A stretch of DNA of 5,474 bases, from the NCBI GenBank assembly GCA_003229755.1, contig QIFJ01000105.1, positions 1 to 5,474 of the forward strand. Direction: 5' to 3'. Below, piece after piece: positions 1 through 5,061 of the stretch (positions within the stretch are counted from its first letter, which is position 1; the number at the start of each line of letters is the position of its first letter). The notes beneath the pieces were generated by a model. That model saw nothing but the letters and a program-made list of their open reading frames with translations, was not told the DNA's origin and did not search any database. The position numbers and the translations under genes were made by a program. This DNA is from Pseudomonadota bacterium. GTDB lineage: Bacteria > BMS3Abin14.

Positions 1-10
1 AGGGGTGTAA

Positions 11-42
11 ACTTCGATACTTCGACACCTCGATACTTAGTT
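11..42. repeat. Degenerate 8-bp tandem repeat with periodic TCGA
   Basis: Four consecutive octamers can be read: ACTTCGAT (11-18), ACTTCGAC (19-26), ACCTCGAT (27-34) and ACTTAGTT (35-42). The first three contain TCGA at exact 8-bp spacing, and the fourth has decayed. The array sits just past the glycosyltransferase stop codon (TAA at 43-41 on the minus strand) and beside the polypyrimidine tract, so both may belong to one repeat-rich intergenic element continuing beyond the left edge. I see no hairpin followed by a T-run that would make it a terminator. Function unknown. Confidence 0.6.
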
Positions 43-1429
43 ACCCATCACCCCCCCTTCTCGCTCCTCCCTCTTTCCTCCTCCCTTTTTCCTCCTCCCT
101 CTTTCCTCTTTCCTCTTTCCTGATCAACCTCCCATACCACCCAGCGACCCTTTCGGAGGAAACACCCAGGAGATATGCACCTGTAATGATATAGTGGATC
201 ACCGTGAGTTTCCAGGTGCCAACAGTTTCCCATCTGCGGGCCGAGCTCACTGCCTTGTACGGCAGCAGGACCGTTTTCCCTCTGGCACGAACCCGTCTGG
301 TGAACTCGTAATCTTCCATTATTGGCTGATCGGGAAAGCCCCCCAATTCCCGGAACAGACAAGAGCGAATAAAAAGCGCCTGGTCACTGTAAATAATGCC
401 GAGGCGGCTGGCTCTCATGTTTGCCGCCCACTCTATGAGTTTCATGGATACAGTATCCAGGTCGGTGGCGAACCGAAAAGCGCCGGCAACGGCATCCGGA
501 TCGTCCAGAGCCTGCCGTATGTATCCTGAAAAGCCCGGTGGAAGCCGAGTGTCTGCATGCAGGAAAAGGAGCACCTCTCCTGAAGCAGCTTCTGCGCCAG
601 TGTTCATCTGGACCCACCGGCCTCGCTTCGATATAACGACTTTCGAGGCAAGGATTCCGGCCACCACGGCCGTACCGTCCGAACTTCCACCATCCGCCAC
701 AATGATCTCGATTTTCTGCTCACACGCCAGGTTCTCCGCCAAAATAACGATGTTGTTCTCCTCGTTAATCGCGGGGACTATGACCGAGATCGTCTCACTG
801 TCTTCTGAGCGTATCGCCTCCTGCCAGAGGCCGAGATCCTCCGGGCGGTCAATGTCGCCCAGCATTTCTGTCCTGGACACCTTCAGGCCAAGCTCATGAG
901 CTTTCTCAAGAGTCCGACGCAGAACCTCTCCGGTCCCCCATGGAATGCCGTTCATTAATCCCGGAAGGGCCTGCGGGGCCGCCTGTTTTCCCATACCGAT
1001 GAGGTAATATCCACCATCGGCAGCCGGCCCCAGTACCACGTCGCTGGTTTCCAGGTGAAAGAGGGCGAGGCGCAGCAGCTGAGGTGTTATGGATGGGCTG
1101 TCAGTCCCGATGATGAGGGCCTTTTGTATGCCATCTGAAAAAGCATTTTCAAATGCCCTTCCCATCCGCTCCCCGAGATCACCTTCTCCCTGTGAGAAAA
1201 GGCCAACGTCCGCGCCCAGCCAGCTTTTCATCAACTCCGGGCCGCCGCCATCATAGCGTACCTGTATGCGCAGTCCTGGAGGATCGAGCTGTCTGGCGGT
1301 TTTCAAAGTCCGCTCTGCCATCCGGCGGTGGAGATCGCAGGCACCCGGTTCGCCCAGGGCGGGAACAAGACGGGTCTTGACCTTGCCCGGCTCCGGGTAG
1401 CGGGTAAAAATTATGATTCTTGATCGCAC
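41..1429 (-). CDS. Fused glycosyltransferase: TIGR04282 (DUF2064) + TIGR04283 (GT2)
   Basis: Two transferase domains in one polypeptide of about 462 residues. Residues 4-200 are the DUF2064/TIGR04282 nucleotidyl/glycosyltransferase-like domain, with PGKVKTRL (14-21), GTDSPS (108-113) and GPAADGGYYLIG (134-145). Residues 213-436 are a family 2 GT-A glycosyltransferase of TIGR04283 type, with SVIVPAINEEN (215-225), ADGGSSDGT (245-253), the metal-site segment LFLHADT (288-294), SDQALF (348-353), MEDYEFTRR (371-379) and SSARRWE (395-401). Families 282 and 283 are known neighbours of ArsS-type radical SAM genes and carry the name arsenosugar-biosynthesis glycosyltransferases; acceptor and donor are inferred only from that. 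The GTG at 1429-1427 is chosen because it lies 1 nt after the upstream stop and 3 codons before the conserved first beta strand; an upstream TTG at 1471 would overlap that gene by 41 bp. The last 26 residues (437-462) are only K/E/R/G/A/D and come wholly from the purine repeat tract, so the native C-terminus was probably near WYGRLI. No signal peptide; probably cytosolic or membrane-associated. Confidence 0.9.
   Translation of the reverse strand: MRSRIIIFTRYPEPGKVKTRLVPALGEPGACDLHRRMAERTLKTARQLDPPGLRIQVRYDGGGPELMKSWLGADVGLFSQGEGDLGERMGRAFENAFSDGIQKALIIGTDSPSITPQLLRLALFHLETSDVVLGPAADGGYYLIGMGKQAAPQALPGLMNGIPWGTGEVLRRTLEKAHELGLKVSRTEMLGDIDRPEDLGLWQEAIRSEDSETISVIVPAINEENNIVILAENLACEQKIEIIVADGGSSDGTAVVAGILASKVVISKRGRWVQMNTGAEAASGEVLLFLHADTRLPPGFSGYIRQALDDPDAVAGAFRFATDLDTVSMKLIEWAANMRASRLGIIYSDQALFIRSCLFRELGGFPDQPIMEDYEFTRRVRARGKTVLLPYKAVSSARRWETVGTWKLTVIHYIITGAYLLGVSSERVAGWYGRLIRKEERGKREEEKGRRKEGGARRGGDG
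51..121. repeat. Polypyrimidine/polypurine tract with short tandem repeats
   Basis: The plus strand is all C/T from 51 to 121 except a G at 63. Within it CTTTCCT occurs three times in tandem (101-107, 108-114, 115-121) and once more at 73-79, and CCTCCTCCCT is repeated directly (77-86 and 91-100). Positions 78-97 form a 20-nt mirror repeat with one mismatched pair, a type of sequence that can form triplex (H-DNA). On the minus strand the tract is purine-only and is read as the last codons of the glycosyltransferase gene. It looks like slippage-generated low-complexity DNA at a gene end. Confidence 0.85.
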
Positions 1430-1430
1430 G

Positions 1431-2966
1431 TCAGGCCAGGCCGCCCCTCTGAAACTTGAGGATGCGGCCAAAGATTCCCTTGACCGTGGGGGTCAGCCGG
1501 GTCCGGTTGTAGGCATCGGCCGCCCTTTTTATGGCTTCGGCCTGGGTAGGATATGGGTGTATGACCCCTGAGATCGCTCCCAGTCCAAGTTTCGCCTGCA
1601 TCGCTACGGAGATCTCGCTTATCATCTCCCCGGCGTGTCGGGCGACTATTGTGGCACCCAGTATCCTGTCGGTGCCTTTCTTCAGGTGGATCCTTACCAT
1701 CCCCTCCTTCTCGCCATCAGCTATCGCACGATCCACATCGTTCATAGGTATGGTGATCGTATGAACCTCCAGTCCCTTCGCCTTTGCATCCTTCTCGTAC
1801 ATCCCCACATGGGCGATCTCAGGATCGGTAAACGTGCACCATGGGATATTCAGCGCGCTGGCTTTTTTCCTGCCCCAGAACAGGGCGTTCTGTAAAACTA
1901 TTCTGGCTGCAGCGTCGGCCGTGTGGGTGAACTTGTACTTCAGGCAGATATCCCCGGCCGCGTATATCCTTGGATTGGTAGTCCTTAACCTGTCGTCTAC
2001 AATGACCCCTGCCCTTGAATCAAACTGAACTCCGGCCGCTTCGAGGCCCATTCCGTCAACATTGGGTACCCTGCCTACTCCGATTAGAATCTCATCCACC
2101 GGAAGTACTTTTTCTTCACTGCCGCACTCCAGGTGGATCAGCTTTCCCGCCCCTGTTTTTTCAACTTTCTTTATGTTACAGCCCAGCACAAGCCCGACCC
2201 CGTCCTTTTCGAAGGCTTTTTCTACGATCCTGGCCGCGTCCCGGTCCTCCCTGGGAAGTATCTGGGGCCCGATCTCTAATATGCTCACCTCGCTTCCCAG
2301 CCTTCTGAATGCCTGTGCCAGCTCACACCCCAGGGGACCTGCGCCTATTACAGCCAGGCGGCCGGGTCTCTGGGTAAGAGAAAAGACCGTCTCATTTGTC
2401 AGGAAACCGGCTTCAGCCAGTCCCTCTACTGGCAGTTCGAATGCCCGCGCGCCAGTGGCTATAACAGCCTTTTTAAAATTCAGGATCTTTCCGTCTACTT
2501 CAACGCTGCCCGGGCCGGTGAACTTCCCTTCTCCAATGAACACGTCCACTCCCAGTTCATCCCTGTAGCGTTTTGCCGAATCATTGGAGCTGATCTCGGC
2601 CCTCAGCTTTCGCAGGCGCTCCATCACCGAGGGAAAATCTACTTCAACGCCATTCGGTACACTGATACCGAACTCCCCAGCGTCCCTGATATCAGCCGCT
2701 GCCCTGGATGACCGGATGAGGCACTTTGAGGGTATACACCCCACGTTCAGGCAGTCTCCGCCCATGAGGTACCTTTCAACAAGGGCCACTCTGGCGCCAA
2801 GTCCGGCAGCACCAGCAGCCGTGACCAGACCAGCCGTCCCGGCGCCAATGACAACCAGGTTATATTTCCGCGCCGGTTCGGGATTTGCCCATTCGGCAGG
2901 ATGCACATTGGAAACCAGGGCCTGATTATGCTCGTCGTGGGGGATCAACTTTACCGCTTTACTCAT
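1431..2966 (-). CDS. MerA-like FAD/NAD(P) disulfide oxidoreductase
   Basis: A class I pyridine nucleotide-disulfide oxidoreductase of 511 residues (family of mercuric reductase and dihydrolipoamide dehydrogenase). Visible parts: FAD-binding GAGTAG (41-46) with ribose-binding E64; redox-active pair CLNVGC (C71, C76) followed by IPSK; ATG motif (169-171); NAD(P)-binding GAGPLGCE (207-214) with E230 at the end of the second strand, an acidic residue that favours NADH over NADPH; second FAD motif YAAGD; and a dimerisation domain ending in the catalytic His-Glu segment HPYPTQAE (H470, E477). The N-terminal HMA domain and the C-terminal vicinal Cys pair of true MerA are absent, so mercury reduction is doubtful. 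Start: ATG at 2966-2964 has an AAGGAG 7 nt upstream and overlaps the previous gene's stop by 8 bp. The frame stays open to 3077, but that extension is antisense-like overlap of the membrane-protein gene. Such reductases are frequently linked or fused to TVP38 proteins, as here. Natural substrate unknown. Confidence 0.93.
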   Translation of the reverse strand: MSKAVKLIPHDEHNQALVSNVHPAEWANPEPARKYNLVVIGAGTAGLVTAAGAAGLGARVALVERYLMGGDCLNVGCIPSKCLIRSSRAAADIRDAGEFGISVPNGVEVDFPSVMERLRKLRAEISSNDSAKRYRDELGVDVFIGEGKFTGPGSVEVDGKILNFKKAVIATGARAFELPVEGLAEAGFLTNETVFSLTQRPGRLAVIGAGPLGCELAQAFRRLGSEVSILEIGPQILPREDRDAARIVEKAFEKDGVGLVLGCNIKKVEKTGAGKLIHLECGSEEKVLPVDEILIGVGRVPNVDGMGLEAAGVQFDSRAGVIVDDRLRTTNPRIYAAGDICLKYKFTHTADAAARIVLQNALFWGRKKASALNIPWCTFTDPEIAHVGMYEKDAKAKGLEVHTITIPMNDVDRAIADGEKEGMVRIHLKKGTDRILGATIVARHAGEMISEISVAMQAKLGLGAISGVIHPYPTQAEAIKRAADAYNRTRLTPTVKGIFGRILKFQRGGLA

Positions 2967-3696
2967 TTTCATTCTCCTTGCCGGAAGTTTCTCGTGCGGT
3001 CTCGTCCGGTCCGTCCTCCCGGAGTTTTTTACGCGCCTGTCTGGTGAGGATGGCAATAATTGCCAGGACCATGGCAACCGTCACGACGAGGACCCACGGG
3101 ACCTTCCCCTCTGCCAGGGCCTCCAGAATAGCCGCTGAACCTACAACATAAAGAATTGTGCCCGGCAGCATGCATACAGCCGACCACAGGACATACGTTT
3201 TGAAATGGACCTTTGTCAGACCAAACCCATAGTTCAGAAGGTTGAAGGGAAAGATGGGCACCAGCCTCGTTATTGCAACAATTATGTCGCCGTGCCTTTC
3301 GGAAAGGTCGTCCAGTTTCCTGAATTTCTCTTTACCCGAAAGCCACACCTCGATGGAATCTCTTGCAAAGTAACGGGAGACCAGAAAGGCCAGGGATGCG
3401 CCCACCGTCGCTCCAACGATGACCACCGCGACTCCGAGGAATGGTCCGAACAAGGCTGCCGCAAGTACCGACATGACTGACCCTGGAAGGGCTGCCACTG
3501 TGGCTGTCGCGTACAGGAAGACGAAAGCGATGGGACCGAGGGGGCCAAGAGAGTTTATCCAGATGCGAAGCTGACCCAGTTTTTCTCCGACGTCAAAGAC
3601 CTGCGAAAGGATTATGATGGCAATAACTGCTGCCAGAAGAGCGATCGGCCGCCAGAGACCACGTTTTTTCCCACCGCCGCCGGATTCTGCTGTCAA
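2959..3696 (-). CDS. TVP38/TMEM64 family (VTT/DedA-like) membrane protein
   Basis: An integral inner-membrane protein of the VTT superfamily. Numbered from the longer GTG start at 3729: a first hydrophobic helix at about 26-45, then paired hydrophobic stretches at 65-93 and 94-117 with the family signature FGPFLGVAVV...GASLAF, a soluble loop (119-148) containing a short amphipathic region, the hallmark RLVPIFPFNLLNYGFGLT (155-172), a helix with LPGTILYVVGSA (188-199), and a final helix (209-229) followed by a charged tail. Known relatives are implicated in lipid scrambling or small-molecule transport; the substrate here is unknown. Start choice: TTG at 3696-3694 has AAGAGG with a 7-nt spacer, whereas GTG at 3729 has no Shine-Dalgarno and lies in a predicted hairpin. 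The TTG form has 245 residues and the GTG form 256. It overlaps the downstream flavoprotein gene by 8 bp, which suggests coupled translation and a membrane partner for that reductase. Confidence 0.92.
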   Translation of the reverse strand: MTAESGGGGKKRGLWRPIALLAAVIAIIILSQVFDVGEKLGQLRIWINSLGPLGPIAFVFLYATATVAALPGSVMSVLAAALFGPFLGVAVVIVGATVGASLAFLVSRYFARDSIEVWLSGKEKFRKLDDLSERHGDIIVAITRLVPIFPFNLLNYGFGLTKVHFKTYVLWSAVCMLPGTILYVVGSAAILEALAEGKVPWVLVVTVAMVLAIIAILTRQARKKLREDGPDETARETSGKENENE

Positions 3697-3713
3697 TGAA
3701 ACGCCTCTTTCCC

Positions 3714-3745
3714 GGCCGTTTACGGCCACGCTTCAGATGCGCAGC
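3714..3745 (-). other. Alternative hairpins between arsS stop and TVP38 start
   Basis: On the minus strand, GCTGCGC (3745-3739) can pair with GCGTGGC (3731-3725): 7 bp including two G-U pairs, with a 7-nt loop ATCTGAA. A second hairpin, GGCCG (3727-3723), loop TAAA, CGGCC (3718-3714), shares bases with the first, so only one can form at a time. The first would bury the GTG at 3729; the second lies just upstream of the AAGAGG site used by the TTG at 3696. This could tune translation of the membrane protein, but no covariation evidence is available here. Confidence 0.35.
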
Positions 3746-3755
3746 AGCAGGCTCA

Positions 3756-4721
3756 TCAGGCTCCCGGATCCACAAGCGCCCCACCGCAGGAAGAACCCGA
3801 TCCCGCTGTGCACCCGAAGCAGTGGCTACCGGTCACTATCCTTCTGCCCGAGAGGATAGATGCATCAAATTTGCTGATGTGGTCGGGTGCGCCGTGATCA
3901 ACCGAAAACCCCAGGGCAAGGTTGAAATCGCAGTCGTACATGATACCATCCCATCCGAAGCTGATCTGGTAACGGCACATAAGACCGTCAACTGTCGTGG
4001 GATTAAAGGAGTTCCGGAGCAGTTCCATGTACTCCTTTTCCTCGTTCCGGACCCTGAGCTCTTCCTTGAAACGGCCGATGGGCATATTCGTGATAGTCAG
4101 GAGGTTGGTAAAGCGCAGGTCGAAACGGGACATGAGCTCTTTACGATAGGCTTTTTCCAGAGCTGACTGGTCGCCCGGCAGAAATGGACCTCCCGGGTTA
4201 TACACCAGGTTCAGTATCAGGCCAGGCTCCACCCCGTACCCGAATCCGTTCAGCATCTTTAAGGCTTCGACGCTCTTTTCATAGACCCGCTCCCCCCTCT
4301 GGGCCCTGACGTTTTCTTCCAGGTAGCACGGCAGGGAGCCCACAAGTTGAATACCTTTATCACGATAAAAATCGGGAAGGTCTTCCATCCCCGCCTCGGT
4401 TATCACGGTGAGGTTTGTTCTGACCTGAACCGGAATATCCCTTTCTCTGAGGGCACTCACAAATCTCCTGAAATCGGGGTTCAGCTCCGGGGCTCCGCCT
4501 GTCAGGTCTACAAACACGGGCCTCACGGTTTCAGCGGCGGAGAGGATCATCTCCATTACCCGCCACTCCATTACCTCGGTCCTTTCAGGAGAGCAGCTCA
4601 GGTGGCAGTGCCGGCACGCCTGGTTGCAAACAAGGCCGAGATTGACCTGAAAACACTGTATTTTGCTGGCATATAACCCTTCCCCGACAGTGTTGTCCAT
4701 TTTCCTTTCAAAATCGTTCAT
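3756..4721 (-). CDS. arsS: ArsS-type radical SAM/Cys-rich protein (arsenosugar biosynthesis)
   Basis: A radical SAM protein of 321 residues with a Cys-rich C-terminal domain (TIGR04167/DUF3641 type). The 4Fe-4S/SAM motif CX3CX2C is C32-NQA-C36-RH-C39, followed by the family-typical SPERTE. TGGAPELNP (about 83-91) is the SAM-contacting segment. The C-terminal domain carries MCRYQISFGWDG and YDCDFN (C249, C264) and ends in HCFGCTAGSGSSCGG (C301, C304, C312), probably a second Fe-S or substrate site. ArsS is known to transfer a 5'-deoxyadenosyl group to dimethylarsenite in arsenosugar synthesis; some relatives are selenoproteins, but all positions here are Cys. Start: two adjacent ATGs (4724, 4721) follow AGGAG. 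The second has a 5-nt spacer and the first only 2, so the second is preferred. The gene ends in tandem TGA TGA (3758-3753). It is first in the operon and has a strong promoter upstream. Function is assigned by family; the arsenic substrate is inferred, as no arsM is visible. Confidence 0.9.
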   Translation of the reverse strand: MNDFERKMDNTVGEGLYASKIQCFQVNLGLVCNQACRHCHLSCSPERTEVMEWRVMEMILSAAETVRPVFVDLTGGAPELNPDFRRFVSALRERDIPVQVRTNLTVITEAGMEDLPDFYRDKGIQLVGSLPCYLEENVRAQRGERVYEKSVEALKMLNGFGYGVEPGLILNLVYNPGGPFLPGDQSALEKAYRKELMSRFDLRFTNLLTITNMPIGRFKEELRVRNEEKEYMELLRNSFNPTTVDGLMCRYQISFGWDGIMYDCDFNLALGFSVDHGAPDHISKFDASILSGRRIVTGSHCFGCTAGSGSSCGGALVDPGA

Positions 4722-4745
4722 CATCGCTCCTGAATATTGATCTGG

Positions 4746-4763
4746 GCGCCCCTCAATGGGCGC
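4746..4763 (-). promoter_or_regulatory. Hairpin in the arsS leader
   Basis: GCGCCC (4746-4751) and GGGCGC (4758-4763) form a perfect 6-bp GC stem with a 6-nt loop. It lies in the predicted untranslated leader of arsS, between the promoter and the AGGAG site at 4731-4727. No T-run follows, so it is not a terminator. It could stabilise the transcript or affect ribosome access. Confidence 0.4.
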
Positions 4764-4795
4764 GTTGATGATTTTCTGCGAAGTAACTATATTAG

Positions 4796-4823
4796 ATTAT
4801 AAGCTATGACCTGATAGAATCAA
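4796..4823 (-). promoter_or_regulatory. Sigma-70-type promoter of the arsS operon
   Basis: On the minus strand, TTGATT (4823-4818) and a perfect TATAAT (4801-4796) are separated by 16 nt. Transcription would begin near 4789, giving a leader of about 68 nt to the arsS ATG at 4721. This is the best promoter match in the window and points into the four-gene operon. Confidence 0.75.
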
Positions 4824-4830
4824 GTTATGA
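4801..4830 (-). repeat. 9-bp direct repeat in the arsS promoter (candidate operator)
   Basis: On the minus strand TCATAACTT (4830-4822) and TCATAGCTT (4809-4801) match at 8 of 9 bases and start 21 bp apart, close to two helical turns, so both would face the same side of DNA. One copy overlaps the -35 box and the other lies in the spacer and touches the -10 box, where a bound regulator would block or position RNA polymerase. No regulator gene is visible to pair with it. Confidence 0.4.
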
Positions 4831-4836
4831 AATCTG

Positions 4837-4856
4837 GGGAGGGGCAGCCCTCTCCC
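4837..4856. other. GC-rich hairpin between the divergent promoters
   Basis: GGGAGGGG (4837-4844) pairs with CCC (4848-4850) and CTCCC (4852-4856), giving 8 bp with a one-base bulge at 4851 and a 3-nt loop. It lies upstream of both predicted start sites and has no adjacent T-run on either strand, so it does not look like an intrinsic terminator. Role unknown. Confidence 0.3.
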
Positions 4857-4951
4857 GCCGAGGAAAAAGCGCGATAGCGACATTTTACGAGGGAATCATA
4901 GTTGATGTATAACATATTTATCACGGCCAGTTAAAAGTCTGGAAGTGTAAA

Positions 4952-4979
4952 TTGCCTTAAGTAAAACCCGGGCTATACT
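4952..4979 (+). promoter_or_regulatory. Sigma-70-type promoter of rpiB
   Basis: TTGCCT (4952-4957) and TATACT (4974-4979) are 16 nt apart, each one or two bases from consensus. Transcription would begin near 4986, leaving a leader of about 76 nt before the rpiB ATG at 5062. Confidence 0.65.
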
Positions 4980-4990
4980 TTATTTTACTT
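4959..4990. repeat. Perfect 8-bp inverted repeat flanking the rpiB -10 box
   Basis: AAGTAAAA (4959-4966) and its exact reverse complement TTTTACTT (4983-4990) are centred 24 bp apart. They bracket a CCCGGG palindrome (4967-4972), the -10 hexamer and the likely start site. The geometry suits a dimeric DNA-binding regulator, but the arms are A/T-rich and could arise by chance. Confidence 0.4.
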
Positions 4991-5012
4991 GGAGTTTAAC
5001 CTGAACAGGCAA

Positions 5013-5034
5013 ACAGGAGAGATCTTGCTTCTGT
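5013..5034 (+). promoter_or_regulatory. Weak hairpin in the rpiB leader
   Basis: ACAGGAG (5013-5019) pairs with CTTCTGT (5028-5034), 7 bp with one G-U pair and an 8-nt loop, followed by CCTTTT. The stem is short and the U-run poor, so efficient termination is unlikely; an attenuator-like or RNA-stability role is only a possibility. Confidence 0.25.
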
Positions 5035-5061
5035 CCTTTTCGTAATTAAGGACCCAATGAA

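Larger units (their letters stand above)
4722..5061. other. Divergent intergenic region
   Basis: This 340-bp stretch separates the minus-strand operon from plus-strand rpiB. It is more A/T-rich than the genes in its 4780-4830 and 4880-4990 parts, where the two promoters lie. I find no tRNA, no recognisable riboswitch and no credible coding frame. The part between the promoters (about 4831-4951) holds only one GC-rich hairpin (4837-4856). Confidence 0.7.

Noticed and set aside
11..42. CRISPR-like repeat array
   Set aside because: The units are 8 bp, contiguous and without spacers, so this is a simple tandem repeat.
396..899. Plus-strand open frame of 167 codons opposite the glycosyltransferase gene
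   Set aside because: Antisense shadow of a gene with clear conserved motifs; the translation is Ser/Arg-rich without recognisable domains.
2062..2568. Plus-strand open frame of 168 codons opposite the MerA-like gene
   Set aside because: Antisense shadow; Ser/Pro-rich translation typical of the reverse of GC-rich coding DNA.
2967..3077. N-terminal extension of the MerA-like reading frame by 37 codons
   Set aside because: It lies inside the membrane-protein gene in another frame, lacks family similarity, and the ATG at 2966 has an ideal AAGGAG site 7 nt upstream.
4827..4877. Small plus-strand ORF starting MKSGEGQPS, 16 codons
   Set aside because: No Shine-Dalgarno sequence, lies upstream of the predicted rpiB promoter, and spans a hairpin; not supportable as a gene.
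4989..5045. Possible leader peptide in the rpiB 5' region starting at TTG 4989
   Set aside because: It would begin almost at the predicted transcription start without a ribosome site, and its codons show no attenuation-like pattern.
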